From positions 496,001-560,000 of the forward strand of contig NZ_FMYO01000001.1 in the NCBI RefSeq assembly GCF_900096895.1: a stretch of DNA of 64,000 nucleotides, in the 5' to 3' direction. The translations under genes and the position numbers were made by a program. The first letter of the stretch is position 1, and every line of letters starts with the position of its first letter. Below, one piece after another: positions 29,291-38,112 of this stretch. Source of the DNA: Acinetobacter kookii (GTDB taxonomy: Bacteria; Pseudomonadota; Gammaproteobacteria; Pseudomonadales; Moraxellaceae). The notes beneath the pieces are model-generated. The model was not told the origin of the DNA. It ran no database searches and worked only from the letters and a program-made list of their open reading frames with translations.

Positions 29291-30748
29291 TTATGCATTT
29301 GTTTCAGCAGGAATTTTTGGATAGCTTCCGCCGCCCATTTGTTCTGCAATACGCAATACCTGGCAGCTATAACCTACTTCGTTATCGTACCAAACGTAGC
29401 AAGTTAAACGGTTGCCTGAAGTGATTGTCGCTTGCGCATCAAATACACCTGCAGTACGTGAACCGATAAAGTCAGAAGATACCACTTCAGTTGAGTTGGT
29501 ATAACCGATTTGACCTTGAAGGTTAGAGTTGATAGAGATTTGACGAATATATTCGTTCACTTCCTCACGATCAACTTCTTTATCAAGTGTTAAGTTAAGA
29601 ATTGCAAGAGATACGTTTGGTGTTGGAACACGTACAGAGTTACCAGTCAACTTGCCTTTAAGAGCAGGAAGTGCTTTCGCAACCGCTTTAGCAGCACCCG
29701 TTTCGGTAATAACCATGTTCAGAGTAGCAGCACGACCACGACGGTCAGCTTTATGGTAGTTGTCGATCAGGTTCTGGTCGTTCGTGAACGAGTGAACTGT
29801 TTCAACGTGACCATTGATTACTTTGTATTTGTCATCTAACACTTTAAGTGTTGGCGTGATGGCGTTAGTTGTACAGCTTGCTGCAGAGATGATGGTATCT
29901 TCATCAAGAATGTCGGCCTGGTTCACACCAAATACAACGTTCTTCATGTCACCTTTACCAGGCGCAGTCAAGATTACACGTGCAGCGCCCGGGCATTGAA
30001 GGTGCTGAGCAAGACCTTCTACATCACGCCATTTACCAGTGTTATCAATCACTAATGCATTTTCAATGCCGTAAGCAGTGTAATCAACTTCAGACGGGCT
30101 AGACGCATAGATCACTTTAATGAAGTTACCGTTTGCAATAATAGCTTCGTTTTCTTCATCAACTGAAATTGTGCCTTGGAACGGACCGTGGATAGAGTCA
30201 CGGCGCAGCAATGAAGCACGTTTTTCCAAATCGCCATCAGATGATTTACGCACCACGATTGCTTTAAGATTTAAACCACGACCCAAACCTGACTGGCCAA
30301 TGATTAAACGAGCCAGAATACGGCCGATACGACCAAAACCGTAAAGCACAACATCTTTGCCTTCTACAGCCTTCGCATTACCTGCTAAAGATTTCACTGC
30401 ATCAGCAACAAAAGCGTCTACATCGCCGCCTTTTTCCTTGAATTCAACAGCAAGTTTACCTAGATCAATTTCTGCTGAACCAATATTTTCAATTTTAGCT
30501 AAAGCTTCTAAAATCGGGAAAGTGTGAACCACTGAAAGCTCAACATCCATAACACGTGTACGGCGATGCGCTTTTAAAATCTGGATTACTGAACGGTTAA
30601 CTAAAGAACGACCGTATACAGAAGTCACGATATTTTTTTCACGATATAATTGACCAATCAGGGCAATCATACGTTCCGCGATTTCTTCACGGTTTTTCCA
30701 GCGACCTTGGTGCTCTGCATGTAGGGCGATGATAGTGTCTTTGCTCAC
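29291..30748 (-). CDS. gap: Glyceraldehyde-3-phosphate dehydrogenase, long form
   Basis: A 485-aa GAPDH, about 150 residues longer than the classic enzyme. The extra N-terminal part (about 1-128, starting MSKDTIIALHAEHQGRWKNR) is helical and unlike the catalytic domain; the Rossmann fold then begins at DVVLYGFGRIGRILARL. The catalytic cysteine is in AASCTTNAITP and the C-terminal WYDNEVGYSCQ is intact. Pseudomonads carry a similar long GAPDH besides the short one. Acinetobacter generally uses Entner-Doudoroff and gluconeogenic routes, so a gluconeogenic role is a fair guess, not shown here. Confidence 0.93.
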   Translation of the reverse strand: MSKDTIIALHAEHQGRWKNREEIAERMIALIGQLYREKNIVTSVYGRSLVNRSVIQILKAHRRTRVMDVELSVVHTFPILEALAKIENIGSAEIDLGKLAVEFKEKGGDVDAFVADAVKSLAGNAKAVEGKDVVLYGFGRIGRILARLIIGQSGLGRGLNLKAIVVRKSSDGDLEKRASLLRRDSIHGPFQGTISVDEENEAIIANGNFIKVIYASSPSEVDYTAYGIENALVIDNTGKWRDVEGLAQHLQCPGAARVILTAPGKGDMKNVVFGVNQADILDEDTIISAASCTTNAITPTLKVLDDKYKVINGHVETVHSFTNDQNLIDNYHKADRRGRAATLNMVITETGAAKAVAKALPALKGKLTGNSVRVPTPNVSLAILNLTLDKEVDREEVNEYIRQISINSNLQGQIGYTNSTEVVSSDFIGSRTAGVFDAQATITSGNRLTCYVWYDNEVGYSCQVLRIAEQMGGGSYPKIPAETNA

Positions 30749-30983
30749 AGCTACGTCCTCTAATTAATTGTATATCTAGGCATAAATTTCAAAACCCGAC
30801 AATTGTAAAGGAATTATCGGCAACTTTGAATCAAAAGCTGAATGTTCAACGTGCTTTTTACGATATATTCACTATAAATTTATAAAATAGTTGTAATTAT
30901 TTTCATGATTTTACTGTTAAAAGATCAGAAAGCTGTCTAAACACAAAAACTATACTTTTTTGTTAAATGTTGCTTAATCAAAC

Positions 30984-31005
30984 AAGCTGAGTTTTCACCC
31001 AGCTT
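30984..31005 (-). terminator. Possible terminator after rarD
   Basis: AAGCTG and CAGCTT pair around GAGTTTTCACC-like loop, 13 bases after the rarD stop; no strong T run follows, so weak. Confidence 0.4.
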
Positions 31006-31017
31006 ACCGAACGCAGT

Positions 31018-31947
31018 CTATTTCAAACGATCCTGATAGTTTTCCAGATTTTGATTCAGCGCCTGCTGTTTACGTTTTTGCCTGAAGATATGAAGGGTGC
31101 CTTCAATGACCAGCAATAAAACCGCAATCCAGATGGGAATATAAGTCAGCCATTCTCCAGCCTCCACCCGCTCACCTAGCACAATAGAAGCACAGGCCAA
31201 AAGCATGGGTTCGAGATAACTCAGCAATCCAAAAATCACAAAGGGCAAATAACGGCTGGCCAGCATATAACTGCCCAGTCCCAACGCACTTAAAAAACCC
31301 AGGCCAATCACGGCCATAATTAAATGTGGAAAATGAGCCATTAAACTCAGACTATCGCTATGCATAAAGCCCAAGTAAAAAGCGACCGGTAAAATGAGGC
31401 ATAAATCCCACCAGAAACCGCCTAAATGGTCCGTTTTAAAGGCACGGCGCAAAAAGAAATATAAGGGATAAGCCAAAGCGACATAAACGGTTTCCCAGGC
31501 GATACTGCCGATACGCCAGATTTCATGCCCTACCCCTAGCATGGCCAACATTACGGCAGCCAACTGCCATTTCGACAGTTTTTCCTTATAAAGTACACAA
31601 CCGATCAGCACCATCACCAAAGGCAACAGGAAATAACCCAGTGAAACCTGCAAGCCACGACCATTCATGGGTCCCCACAGAAACAGCCACAATTGTGTGG
31701 TACAAAGCAGGGAACTAAAAATCAGCCAGATCAGAAATACCGGCTGTTGAACAATGCGCTTGAAAATCTGGGAAATATGCTGCAAATCACCCGACCACCA
31801 CATAAACAGGGTTAGAAAAGGCAGCGTGGCCAGCATGCGCCAGGCAAAAGTCTGTTCGCTGTCCAAAGGTTTTAAAAATTGCGTATAAAAATACAGTACC
31901 CCAAAAGTAACAGATGCCAATACTGACAAAGCCAAGCCTTTATACAT
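31018..31947 (-). CDS. rarD: EamA-family permease, RarD-like
   Basis: A 309-aa inner-membrane protein with ten predicted membrane segments, matching RarD length and layout: MYKGLALSVLASVTFGVLYF at the start, RMLATLPFLTL in TM2, and LGSYMLASRYLPFVIFGLLSYLEP near the end. Members of the drug/metabolite transporter superfamily export small metabolites; RarD itself has been linked to chloramphenicol sensitivity in Pseudomonas but its substrate is not settled. A basic tail (RQKRKQQ) lies in the cytoplasm. It appears monocistronic. Confidence 0.85.
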   Translation of the reverse strand: MYKGLALSVLASVTFGVLYFYTQFLKPLDSEQTFAWRMLATLPFLTLFMWWSGDLQHISQIFKRIVQQPVFLIWLIFSSLLCTTQLWLFLWGPMNGRGLQVSLGYFLLPLVMVLIGCVLYKEKLSKWQLAAVMLAMLGVGHEIWRIGSIAWETVYVALAYPLYFFLRRAFKTDHLGGFWWDLCLILPVAFYLGFMHSDSLSLMAHFPHLIMAVIGLGFLSALGLGSYMLASRYLPFVIFGLLSYLEPMLLACASIVLGERVEAGEWLTYIPIWIAVLLLVIEGTLHIFRQKRKQQALNQNLENYQDRLK

Positions 31948-32044
31948 CTTTTACCTCAGGGAGATTATTCATTTCATGATGGTGCGAACCCATCCAAAAT
32001 ACTGGATCATTCAACTTTAAAACCGGCGCTATCTTAACAAATAA

Positions 32045-32068
32045 AAAACCATGCCTAAGCATGGTTTT
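32045..32068 (-). terminator. Terminator after the lipocalin gene
   Basis: AAAACCATGC and GCATGGTTTT with a CTAA loop, followed on the minus strand by T-rich DNA. Confidence 0.9.
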
Positions 32069-32094
32069 AAACTTTTGTTAAAATATTGGGTATT

Positions 32095-32682
32095 TTATTT
32101 GATCGTTTGCTTGGTATGAATCACATCACCCAGATCATAGCCCAGAGTCTTGGCATATTCTAAATACTCGTTGACGACTGCCTGATCGGGTTGTGGGCTA
32201 CGGGACAATACCCACATATATTTGCGGCGTGGCTCACCCACCAATACAGTCTGATAGTTTTCATCAAGTTTAAGTACCCAATAATCACCGCGACCGAAAG
32301 GCAACCAGCGAATCGCTTCAGGCAGGAAACTAACTTTTAATTTGCTATTGAAAGGTGCATTTTGAATAAATGCCTCTCCAATTGACTGGGTGAGTTTACC
32401 CTCTTTGGTATAGCAGCGGTTATCTACGACTACATTACCGTTCTCGTTCAGGGTATAGGTCGCAGTGACATCACGATCACACTTATTTTGAAAATATAAA
32501 GGCTTACGGGCAACTTCATACCAGACACCCAGATATTTATCCAGCTCAACCCTTTCCACCGTTTGCAGTGGCTTAGTTTGTGCATATGCCATTGTCGCCA
32601 TGCCCAAACCCACCAACACCGCTCCACCCAGAGCAATTTTAGCCAGTGTATAGCCCGCTTTTGGAAGATTATTGCTTGTCAT
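32095..32682 (-). CDS. Lipocalin family protein (Blc-like)
   Basis: A 195-aa protein. After a hydrophobic N-terminal segment (about 12-34, YTLAKIALGGAVLVGLGMAT) comes a bacterial lipocalin barrel with the G-x-W motif in YLGVWYEVARKP, then the conserved GDYWVLKLDENYQTVLVG and YMWVLSRSPQP. Blc is an outer-membrane lipoprotein, but no lipobox cysteine is seen here; the protein may be released by signal peptidase I after ATMAYA or stay anchored. ATG 32682 follows GAAGG at a normal distance and is preferred to the TTG at 32700. Ligand is unknown, probably a fatty acid or lysophospholipid. Confidence 0.88.
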   Translation of the reverse strand: MTSNNLPKAGYTLAKIALGGAVLVGLGMATMAYAQTKPLQTVERVELDKYLGVWYEVARKPLYFQNKCDRDVTATYTLNENGNVVVDNRCYTKEGKLTQSIGEAFIQNAPFNSKLKVSFLPEAIRWLPFGRGDYWVLKLDENYQTVLVGEPRRKYMWVLSRSPQPDQAVVNEYLEYAKTLGYDLGDVIHTKQTIK

Positions 32683-32799
32683 AAAAGTACCTTCAGTCAA
32701 TTTTTTAAATTCTTAAAGTGCTTACGCTTTTAAAAATAACGACTCCGACCAAATCATACTGTAGCGTTATGTAATGATTTTGCAATAAAAATCATCCAA

Positions 32800-34824
32800 C
32801 TAACTGAGCATCTGTGCCTTCAAGCGTACAATCTCATCCCGTAGTCGCGCTGCCTGTTCAAACTGCAGTTCCTTCGAGGCTTTGAGCATCTCTTTTTCCA
32901 GTTTGGACAAATGCTTTGCCAGCAATTTAGGGTCTGCCAGAATGTGGCGCTCATCGGCACTCAAGGCACGGGCCTGATCCGAAATTTTCTCGTCAATCTG
33001 GTCATCAGTCAGCACTTCACCGGTATCAATATCCTGGCTGTTTTGACGCTTGGTGCTGCGCGGTGTAATGCCATGCAGTTCATTAAATTCGATCTGTTTG
33101 GCACGGCGGCGTTCGGTTTCATCAATGGCTTTCTGCATAGAGTCCGTAATCCGGTCGGCATACAAAATCGCTTTACCTTTCACGTTACGTGCAGCACGAC
33201 CAATGGTCTGGATCAATGAACGCTCCGAGCGCAGGAAGCCTTCTTTGTCGGCATCCAGAATAGCCACAAGCGACACTTCCGGCATATCCAGACCTTCCCG
33301 CAGCAGGTTAATACCGACCAGCACATCATGCACACCGCTACGCAACTCATGGATAATCTTGGTCCGCTCCACGGTATCAATGTCTGAATGCAGATAAGCC
33401 ACCTTGACCCCGTATTCTTTTAAATACGAAGTTAAATCTTCTGCCATCCGCTTGGTCAAAGTCGTCACCAGAACACGCTCATCCAGTTCCTTACGGATAT
33501 TGATTTCCGACAGTACATCATCCACCTGGGTCAGCACGGGACGAATTTCGATTTCAGGATCGACCAGTCCGGTTGGACGAACTACCTGCTCGGCAATCTG
33601 CTGCGCTTTTTCCAGCTCATATTTTGCTGGCGTTGCACTGACATAAATCGTGGAGGGAATAATCCGTTCCCATTCTTCAAACTGCATGGGACGGTTATCC
33701 AGCGCACTTGGCAAACGGAAACCATAGTTGACCAGATTCTCTTTACGCGAGCGGTCGCCTTTATACATGGCACCAATCTGCGGCACCGTAACATGCGATT
33801 CATCAATAATCAGCAAGGCATCATCGGGAATATAGTCAAACAATGTCGGTGGTGCTTCGCCTGCCGGACGGCCGGATAAATGCCGTGAATAGTTTTCGAT
33901 GCCGTTGGTATAGCCCAACTGCTGCATCATCTCCAGGTCATAGCGGGTACGCTGTTCAATGCGCTGTGCTTCCAGCAGTTTGTCATTGGCCCGAAAGAAG
34001 CCTAAACGCTCCTGAAGTTCCTCGCGGATGGTGCCGATGGCACGCTGCAAGTTATCTTTCGGCGTAACATAATGACTTTTAGGATAAATGGTCACGCGTG
34101 GAACTTTACGCACCATTTTTCCGGTTAAGGGGTCAAACCAGCGAATCGAATCGACTTCATCATCAAACAGCTCGATACGAATTGCATCCTGATCCGACTC
34201 GGCCGGGAAAATATCAATAATTTCCCCACGGATACGGTAAGTACCGCGCAAGAATTCCAGTTCATTACGGGTATATTGCATTTCCACCAGACGGCGAATA
34301 ATGTCATCACGGCTGATCCGGTCCCCCTGCACAATATGCAGCAACATGCTCATATAGGCATTCGGATCACCCAGACCATAAATGGCCGAAACGGAAGCGA
34401 CAATAATGGCATCACGGCGTTCTAATAATGCCCGGGTCGCTGAAAGGCGCATCTGGTCAATATGGTCATTAATGGCCGAGTCTTTTTCAATGAAGGTATC
34501 GGAAGATGGCACATAAGCTTCCGGCTGATAATAATCGTAATAGCTGACAAAATATTCAACCGCATTATTGGGGAAAAATGACTTGAACTCGCCATACAGC
34601 TGCGCAGCCAGAGTCTTGTTATGTGCCATCACAATGGTGGGACGCTGCAACTGGGAAATCACATTGGCCATGGTATAGGTTTTACCTGAACCGGTTACTC
34701 CAAGCAGCAACTGGTCGTGATAGCCTTTTTGAATGCCCTTGACCAATTTTTCAATGGCTTGTGGCTGATCACCTGCAGGCTGATAGCTGGTCACTAATTC
34801 AAAAGGTTGATGACTATCCGACAT
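32800..34824 (-). CDS. uvrB: Excinuclease ABC subunit B
   Basis: A 674-aa helicase-like subunit of nucleotide excision repair. Walker [16 protein letters not shown] (about 43-57), the beta-hairpin [22 protein letters not shown], the Walker B region [10 protein letters not shown], helicase motif [11 protein letters not shown] and the C-terminal UVR motif ([19 protein letters not shown]) that contacts UvrC are all present. I see no obvious LexA-type box upstream; Acinetobacter lacks a canonical LexA. It is divergent from the macro-like gene at 35007. Confidence 0.97.
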   Translation of the reverse strand: MSDSHQPFELVTSYQPAGDQPQAIEKLVKGIQKGYHDQLLLGVTGSGKTYTMANVISQLQRPTIVMAHNKTLAAQLYGEFKSFFPNNAVEYFVSYYDYYQPEAYVPSSDTFIEKDSAINDHIDQMRLSATRALLERRDAIIVASVSAIYGLGDPNAYMSMLLHIVQGDRISRDDIIRRLVEMQYTRNELEFLRGTYRIRGEIIDIFPAESDQDAIRIELFDDEVDSIRWFDPLTGKMVRKVPRVTIYPKSHYVTPKDNLQRAIGTIREELQERLGFFRANDKLLEAQRIEQRTRYDLEMMQQLGYTNGIENYSRHLSGRPAGEAPPTLFDYIPDDALLIIDESHVTVPQIGAMYKGDRSRKENLVNYGFRLPSALDNRPMQFEEWERIIPSTIYVSATPAKYELEKAQQIAEQVVRPTGLVDPEIEIRPVLTQVDDVLSEINIRKELDERVLVTTLTKRMAEDLTSYLKEYGVKVAYLHSDIDTVERTKIIHELRSGVHDVLVGINLLREGLDMPEVSLVAILDADKEGFLRSERSLIQTIGRAARNVKGKAILYADRITDSMQKAIDETERRRAKQIEFNELHGITPRSTKRQNSQDIDTGEVLTDDQIDEKISDQARALSADERHILADPKLLAKHLSKLEKEMLKASKELQFEQAARLRDEIVRLKAQMLS

Positions 34825-35006
34825 ATTATTCAGCTTCTATACTTAAATGCAGTTTCAATAATATGAGGATTAAAGCTCAACATTCAACATCAATGTTCCG
34901 ATATTTACTGAGGGACTTATATCAAGAAAATTCCAACATTTTTGTCTTGACCGCATGCGCATTCAATAGCAACATGAAACAAAGCATCCTGATCACAATA
35001 AAGCCT

Positions 35007-35795
35007 ATGACTTACCATTACCATGACGAAAGTATTGTCAAAAATTTACCGGAAGATACCGTTTTTGTTTTTGGCAGCAACATGGCAGGAAACCATGCAG
35101 GTGGGGCTGCGCGTACCGCCCTACAACATTTTGGTGCAGTGCAAGGCGTAGGTCGTGGCTGGGCCGGTCAAAGTTATGCCATTCCGACCATGAACGAGCA
35201 TTTGCAGCAAATGCCCTTGTCGCAAATTCAGCACTATATTGATGACTTCAAGATTTATACCAAAAACCATCCGAAAATGACCTATTTCATTACCTCGGTG
35301 GGTTGCGGGATTGCCGGCTATAAAACCGAAGAAATTGCGCCAATGTTCAAGGGCATTTCCCATAATGTGATTTTCCCCATTTCTTTCCGCCCTTTTGTAG
35401 AAAGAGCCTTACCCAAACTGACCCGTCATTTTTTAAGAACGGTATTTACCGATGAGGTTATTTTCTCCTCTCCAGATGAAGATATTACTACCACTTTAGA
35501 TTTGTCAGAAAATGAAAAAAGTGCTGCCCGAATTATTTTAAATACTCAAATGTACCCAACCGACAGTAATGGCCGGGACCGAAATTTTGAAATTTCAGAC
35601 ATTTTGCATGTATTAAACGGCAAGATTTTTGACTGGCAAAACCATTCTGAAGGTTCCATGATGTTTGGCGGAGTCATTCTAGCCTTGCTTGAACTCTACA
35701 ATATCAATGAAAAAGACTTTATGGATGTCTGGCAAGGTGAACGTGAAATTTCTCCACCCAAGCCAGAAAATAAAGCCCGCAGAAAACCGCGTTAA
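35007..35795 (+). CDS. Macro-like protein of unknown function (A1S_2505-type)
   Basis: A 262-aa protein. The first 130 residues are the recognisable part: EDTVFVFGSNMAGNHAGGAAR, GWAGQSYAIPTM and TSVGCGIAGYKTEEIAPMF. This pattern (FVFGSN...GxGAA...QGQSYAIPT...GCGxAG) is common in phage and bacterial proteins with a macro/ADP-ribose-binding-like fold; I recall it being called the A1S_2505 phage non-structural family. The C-terminal 130 residues are not recognised. Starts at 34974 and further upstream are possible, but family similarity begins near 35007. It stands alone between uvrB and a diguanylate cyclase, with its own terminator. Confidence 0.75.
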   Translation: MTYHYHDESIVKNLPEDTVFVFGSNMAGNHAGGAARTALQHFGAVQGVGRGWAGQSYAIPTMNEHLQQMPLSQIQHYIDDFKIYTKNHPKMTYFITSVGCGIAGYKTEEIAPMFKGISHNVIFPISFRPFVERALPKLTRHFLRTVFTDEVIFSSPDEDITTTLDLSENEKSAARIILNTQMYPTDSNGRDRNFEISDILHVLNGKIFDWQNHSEGSMMFGGVILALLELYNINEKDFMDVWQGEREISPPKPENKARRKPR

Positions 35796-35814
35796 TTGTT
35801 AATTCCAGCGAATC

Positions 35815-35842
35815 AAAGCCAATTCCTGAATTGGCTTTTTTT
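35815..35842 (+). terminator. Terminator after the macro-like gene
   Basis: AAAGCCAATTC and GAATTGGCTTT with CT between, then further T. Confidence 0.92.
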
Positions 35843-35979
35843 ATTCGTCTTACTTTTTTATTTTGCGACACAGCTCTCATTAAAGATAAATATTATTTTG
35901 CTTATCACATGATTTTAAAATAATTTTTTTAAGCATATACTTCATACTTAAATGACCATAAAAATGACGAGCACCTTGA

Positions 35980-37437
35980 ATGGATATGCTGGACTCCCCT
36001 TTTTTTGAACTGTCTCCCGTTGCCATGTGGCTGGAAGACTATAGTGAAATCAAAAAACAATTTGATCTCTGGCGTAATCAGGGCGTGCAAGACCTGTTCA
36101 GTTTCCTGCAAGAAGATGAATCGCGCATTCTTGAATGCGCAAAAAAAATTAAATTATTAAAAGTGAATTCTAAGACCCTTGAGCTTTATCAGGCCAATAA
36201 CTTTGAACATTTATCTCAAAACCTGGCGTCAGTCTTTAAGGAAGACATGACAAAAACCCATATTCACGAACTTGTTGCATTGTGGAATGGTGAAACCCGT
36301 TTTTCCAATCCCGCAGTAAACTATACCTTGACTGGAAAGCGCCTGGATATCCAGCTCAAAGGCCTTGTATTGCCTCAACATGAACAGGATTTATCCTTAG
36401 TCTTAATTACCACTGAAGACATCACGCCTTACACCGAAGCCTGCCGTATGGAAGAACGAAGCCGCCATATGGCAGAGGCGCGCTTTACTTATTCTCCGAC
36501 CTCGCTTTGGATCGAAGATTTCAGCCGTATTAAAATTAAACTGGATCAATTACGTAGATTAGGCATTGAAGATTTTCCAACTTTTCTGGATGTGCATAAT
36601 GAATTTGTCATTGAATGCATCAAGGAAATTAAAGTTATTGATGTCAATCAAGCCACACTCGATTTGTTTGGTGCCCCGAGCAAAGATATTTTATTAAAAA
36701 ATATTCATATCGTTTTTGCCGAGGAAATGGTTCGGACTTTTCGGGAACAATTGATTGAACTGTGGAATGGTCATCTGCATCATCAACGTGAAGCGGTCAA
36801 TTACGCAATTGATGGCAGCATTCGCCATGTACTGCTGCAATTTACCGTATTTCCAGACTATCTGGATGACTGGAGCATTGTACAGGTTGCCCTGACTGAT
36901 ATTACCGCGCGTAAAAAGGCTGAACATTATCTTGAATATTTAGGCAAACACGATGTACTCACCAAACTGTGCAACCGTTCTTTTTATGTGGCAGAACTGA
37001 ACCGGCTTGAACGTAATCTATTACGTCCGATCTCATGTATTTTTATAGATTTAAACGGGCTGAAAACCCTGAATGACAGTCAGGGACACGATGCAGGTGA
37101 CGGCGTCTTGCGGCGTATAGGCAATATCCTGAACCAGTTGATCCAGCATACACCCTATTCGGCCTCACGCATTGGCGGAGACGAGTTTGTAGTCCTTTTA
37201 CCGGGTGCAGATGAAGCAGCCTTGCAAAACTGCCTGCAAAGCCTGCATGAACTTTTGCTGGTAGACAATCAATTTTACGCCAATCAGCCGATCAGCCTGT
37301 CTATAGGTCATGCGACAAATTTGGAGCACGAACGGATTGAAGATATGCTGAAGCGTGCTGACCTGGAGATGTATCACCAGAAAAAGAATTACTATCAGAA
37401 CAATGATAGACGAAGCCAGCTTTCCAGCTCGAGTTAA
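35980..37437 (+). CDS. Diguanylate cyclase with duplicated N-terminal sensor domains
   Basis: A 485-aa soluble protein. Residues about 10-150 and 170-310 are internal repeats of one PAS-like module: SPVAMWLEDYSEIKKQ aligns with SPTSLWIEDFSRIKIK, ELVALWNG with QLIELWNG, and PAVNYTLTG with EAVNYAIDG. A GGDEF domain follows (about 318-480) with an intact active site GGDEF at 399-403 and the DLNGLK substrate/metal region at 357-362, so c-di-GMP synthesis is expected. No RxxD inhibitory site lies five residues before GGDEF (the sequence is TPYSASRI). No membrane segment or signal peptide. Signal unknown. Confidence 0.9.
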   Translation: MDMLDSPFFELSPVAMWLEDYSEIKKQFDLWRNQGVQDLFSFLQEDESRILECAKKIKLLKVNSKTLELYQANNFEHLSQNLASVFKEDMTKTHIHELVALWNGETRFSNPAVNYTLTGKRLDIQLKGLVLPQHEQDLSLVLITTEDITPYTEACRMEERSRHMAEARFTYSPTSLWIEDFSRIKIKLDQLRRLGIEDFPTFLDVHNEFVIECIKEIKVIDVNQATLDLFGAPSKDILLKNIHIVFAEEMVRTFREQLIELWNGHLHHQREAVNYAIDGSIRHVLLQFTVFPDYLDDWSIVQVALTDITARKKAEHYLEYLGKHDVLTKLCNRSFYVAELNRLERNLLRPISCIFIDLNGLKTLNDSQGHDAGDGVLRRIGNILNQLIQHTPYSASRIGGDEFVVLLPGADEAALQNCLQSLHELLLVDNQFYANQPISLSIGHATNLEHERIEDMLKRADLEMYHQKKNYYQNNDRRSQLSSSS

Positions 37438-37464
37438 AGGTTCCCCCCCGGGTTATACGGCAAT

Positions 37465-37495
37465 AAAAAAGCCATGGTCTGACCATGGCTTTTTT
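37465..37495. terminator. Bidirectional terminator between diguanylate cyclase and small basic protein
   Basis: AAAAAAGCCATGGTC and GACCATGGCTTTTTT around a single T; near-perfect palindrome with A and T runs on both sides. Confidence 0.92.
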
Positions 37496-37512
37496 ATTTC
37501 TATATGAAGAAT

Positions 37513-37692
37513 TTAACGCTTGCCCATGGAACGGCGTGTACCACGTGGTGGCATCCAGGTACGATCAGCATAGCGCTGCGGTTTAGGGCGTAAATCTTCA
37601 AAGACTTCATCGGAAGAATTTTCATCGACCTTTTTAATCGGGAAAGGTAAATTAACCAAGGGTTTTTTCTTGGGCGTATTTTGGGTGCTCAT
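37513..37692 (-). CDS. Small basic protein of unknown function
   Basis: A 59-aa protein (62 aa from an alternative GTG at 37701). It is rich in Lys, Arg and Pro, with KKKPLVNLPFPIKKVDE near the start and YADRTWMPPRGTRRSMGKR at the end; it looks largely disordered and could bind RNA or DNA. I do not recognise the family. Support for a real gene: a clean frame, start region after a short leader, a dedicated terminator 17 bases after the stop, and codon use like its neighbours. Confidence 0.65.
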   Translation of the reverse strand: MSTQNTPKKKPLVNLPFPIKKVDENSSDEVFEDLRPKPQRYADRTWMPPRGTRRSMGKR

Positions 37693-38112
37693 GTGATTCA
37701 CTCAAGGATTTCTACGACATATTGTACGGAAAAATGCCTCTCAGTGCGAGACAGGATTTTTACTCAGCTTGCAAACCCTGGAGTTTGCTGAAGATGATCG
37801 GTTTTTAACCACACCGGCCTGTTCATTGATCAGGTCAGAACCTTATATTCACCCCAGAAATGCATTAAAAAAATATAAATATCATATTAATTTTTGGCTC
37901 TTTTTAAGCTCAAGAATTTTTTTCTATTAATCAAAATAACGTGTTACATAAAATTATTTTTCCACATGTTATTGAAACAAAATAGCTATTTTTTTACATG
38001 AATACTACCCGATTAATATTTTTTAGTAACAAAGTGATTTTTCTCTAAATATAGAATAAGAAAAGTGAACGAAAAAAAATGAATAATCGCAAAATGGACA
38101 TGGAGTCCCTGA
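37693..38112. other. Intergenic region upstream of the OmpW-family gene
   Basis: About 420 bases. The first part has GGATTTTT...GCTTGC and a small hairpin (CAAAC/GTTTG, about 37785-37795) slightly reminiscent of the pst-flanking repeat but too diverged to claim. The rest is extremely AT-rich and must hold the OmpW promoter. No gene seen. Confidence 0.4.

Noticed and set aside
37741..37800. Possible third copy of the pst-flanking repeat (GGATTTTT...GCTTGC)
   Set aside because: Shares too few bases and lacks the TCAAATGAGG block; likely chance in AT-rich DNA.
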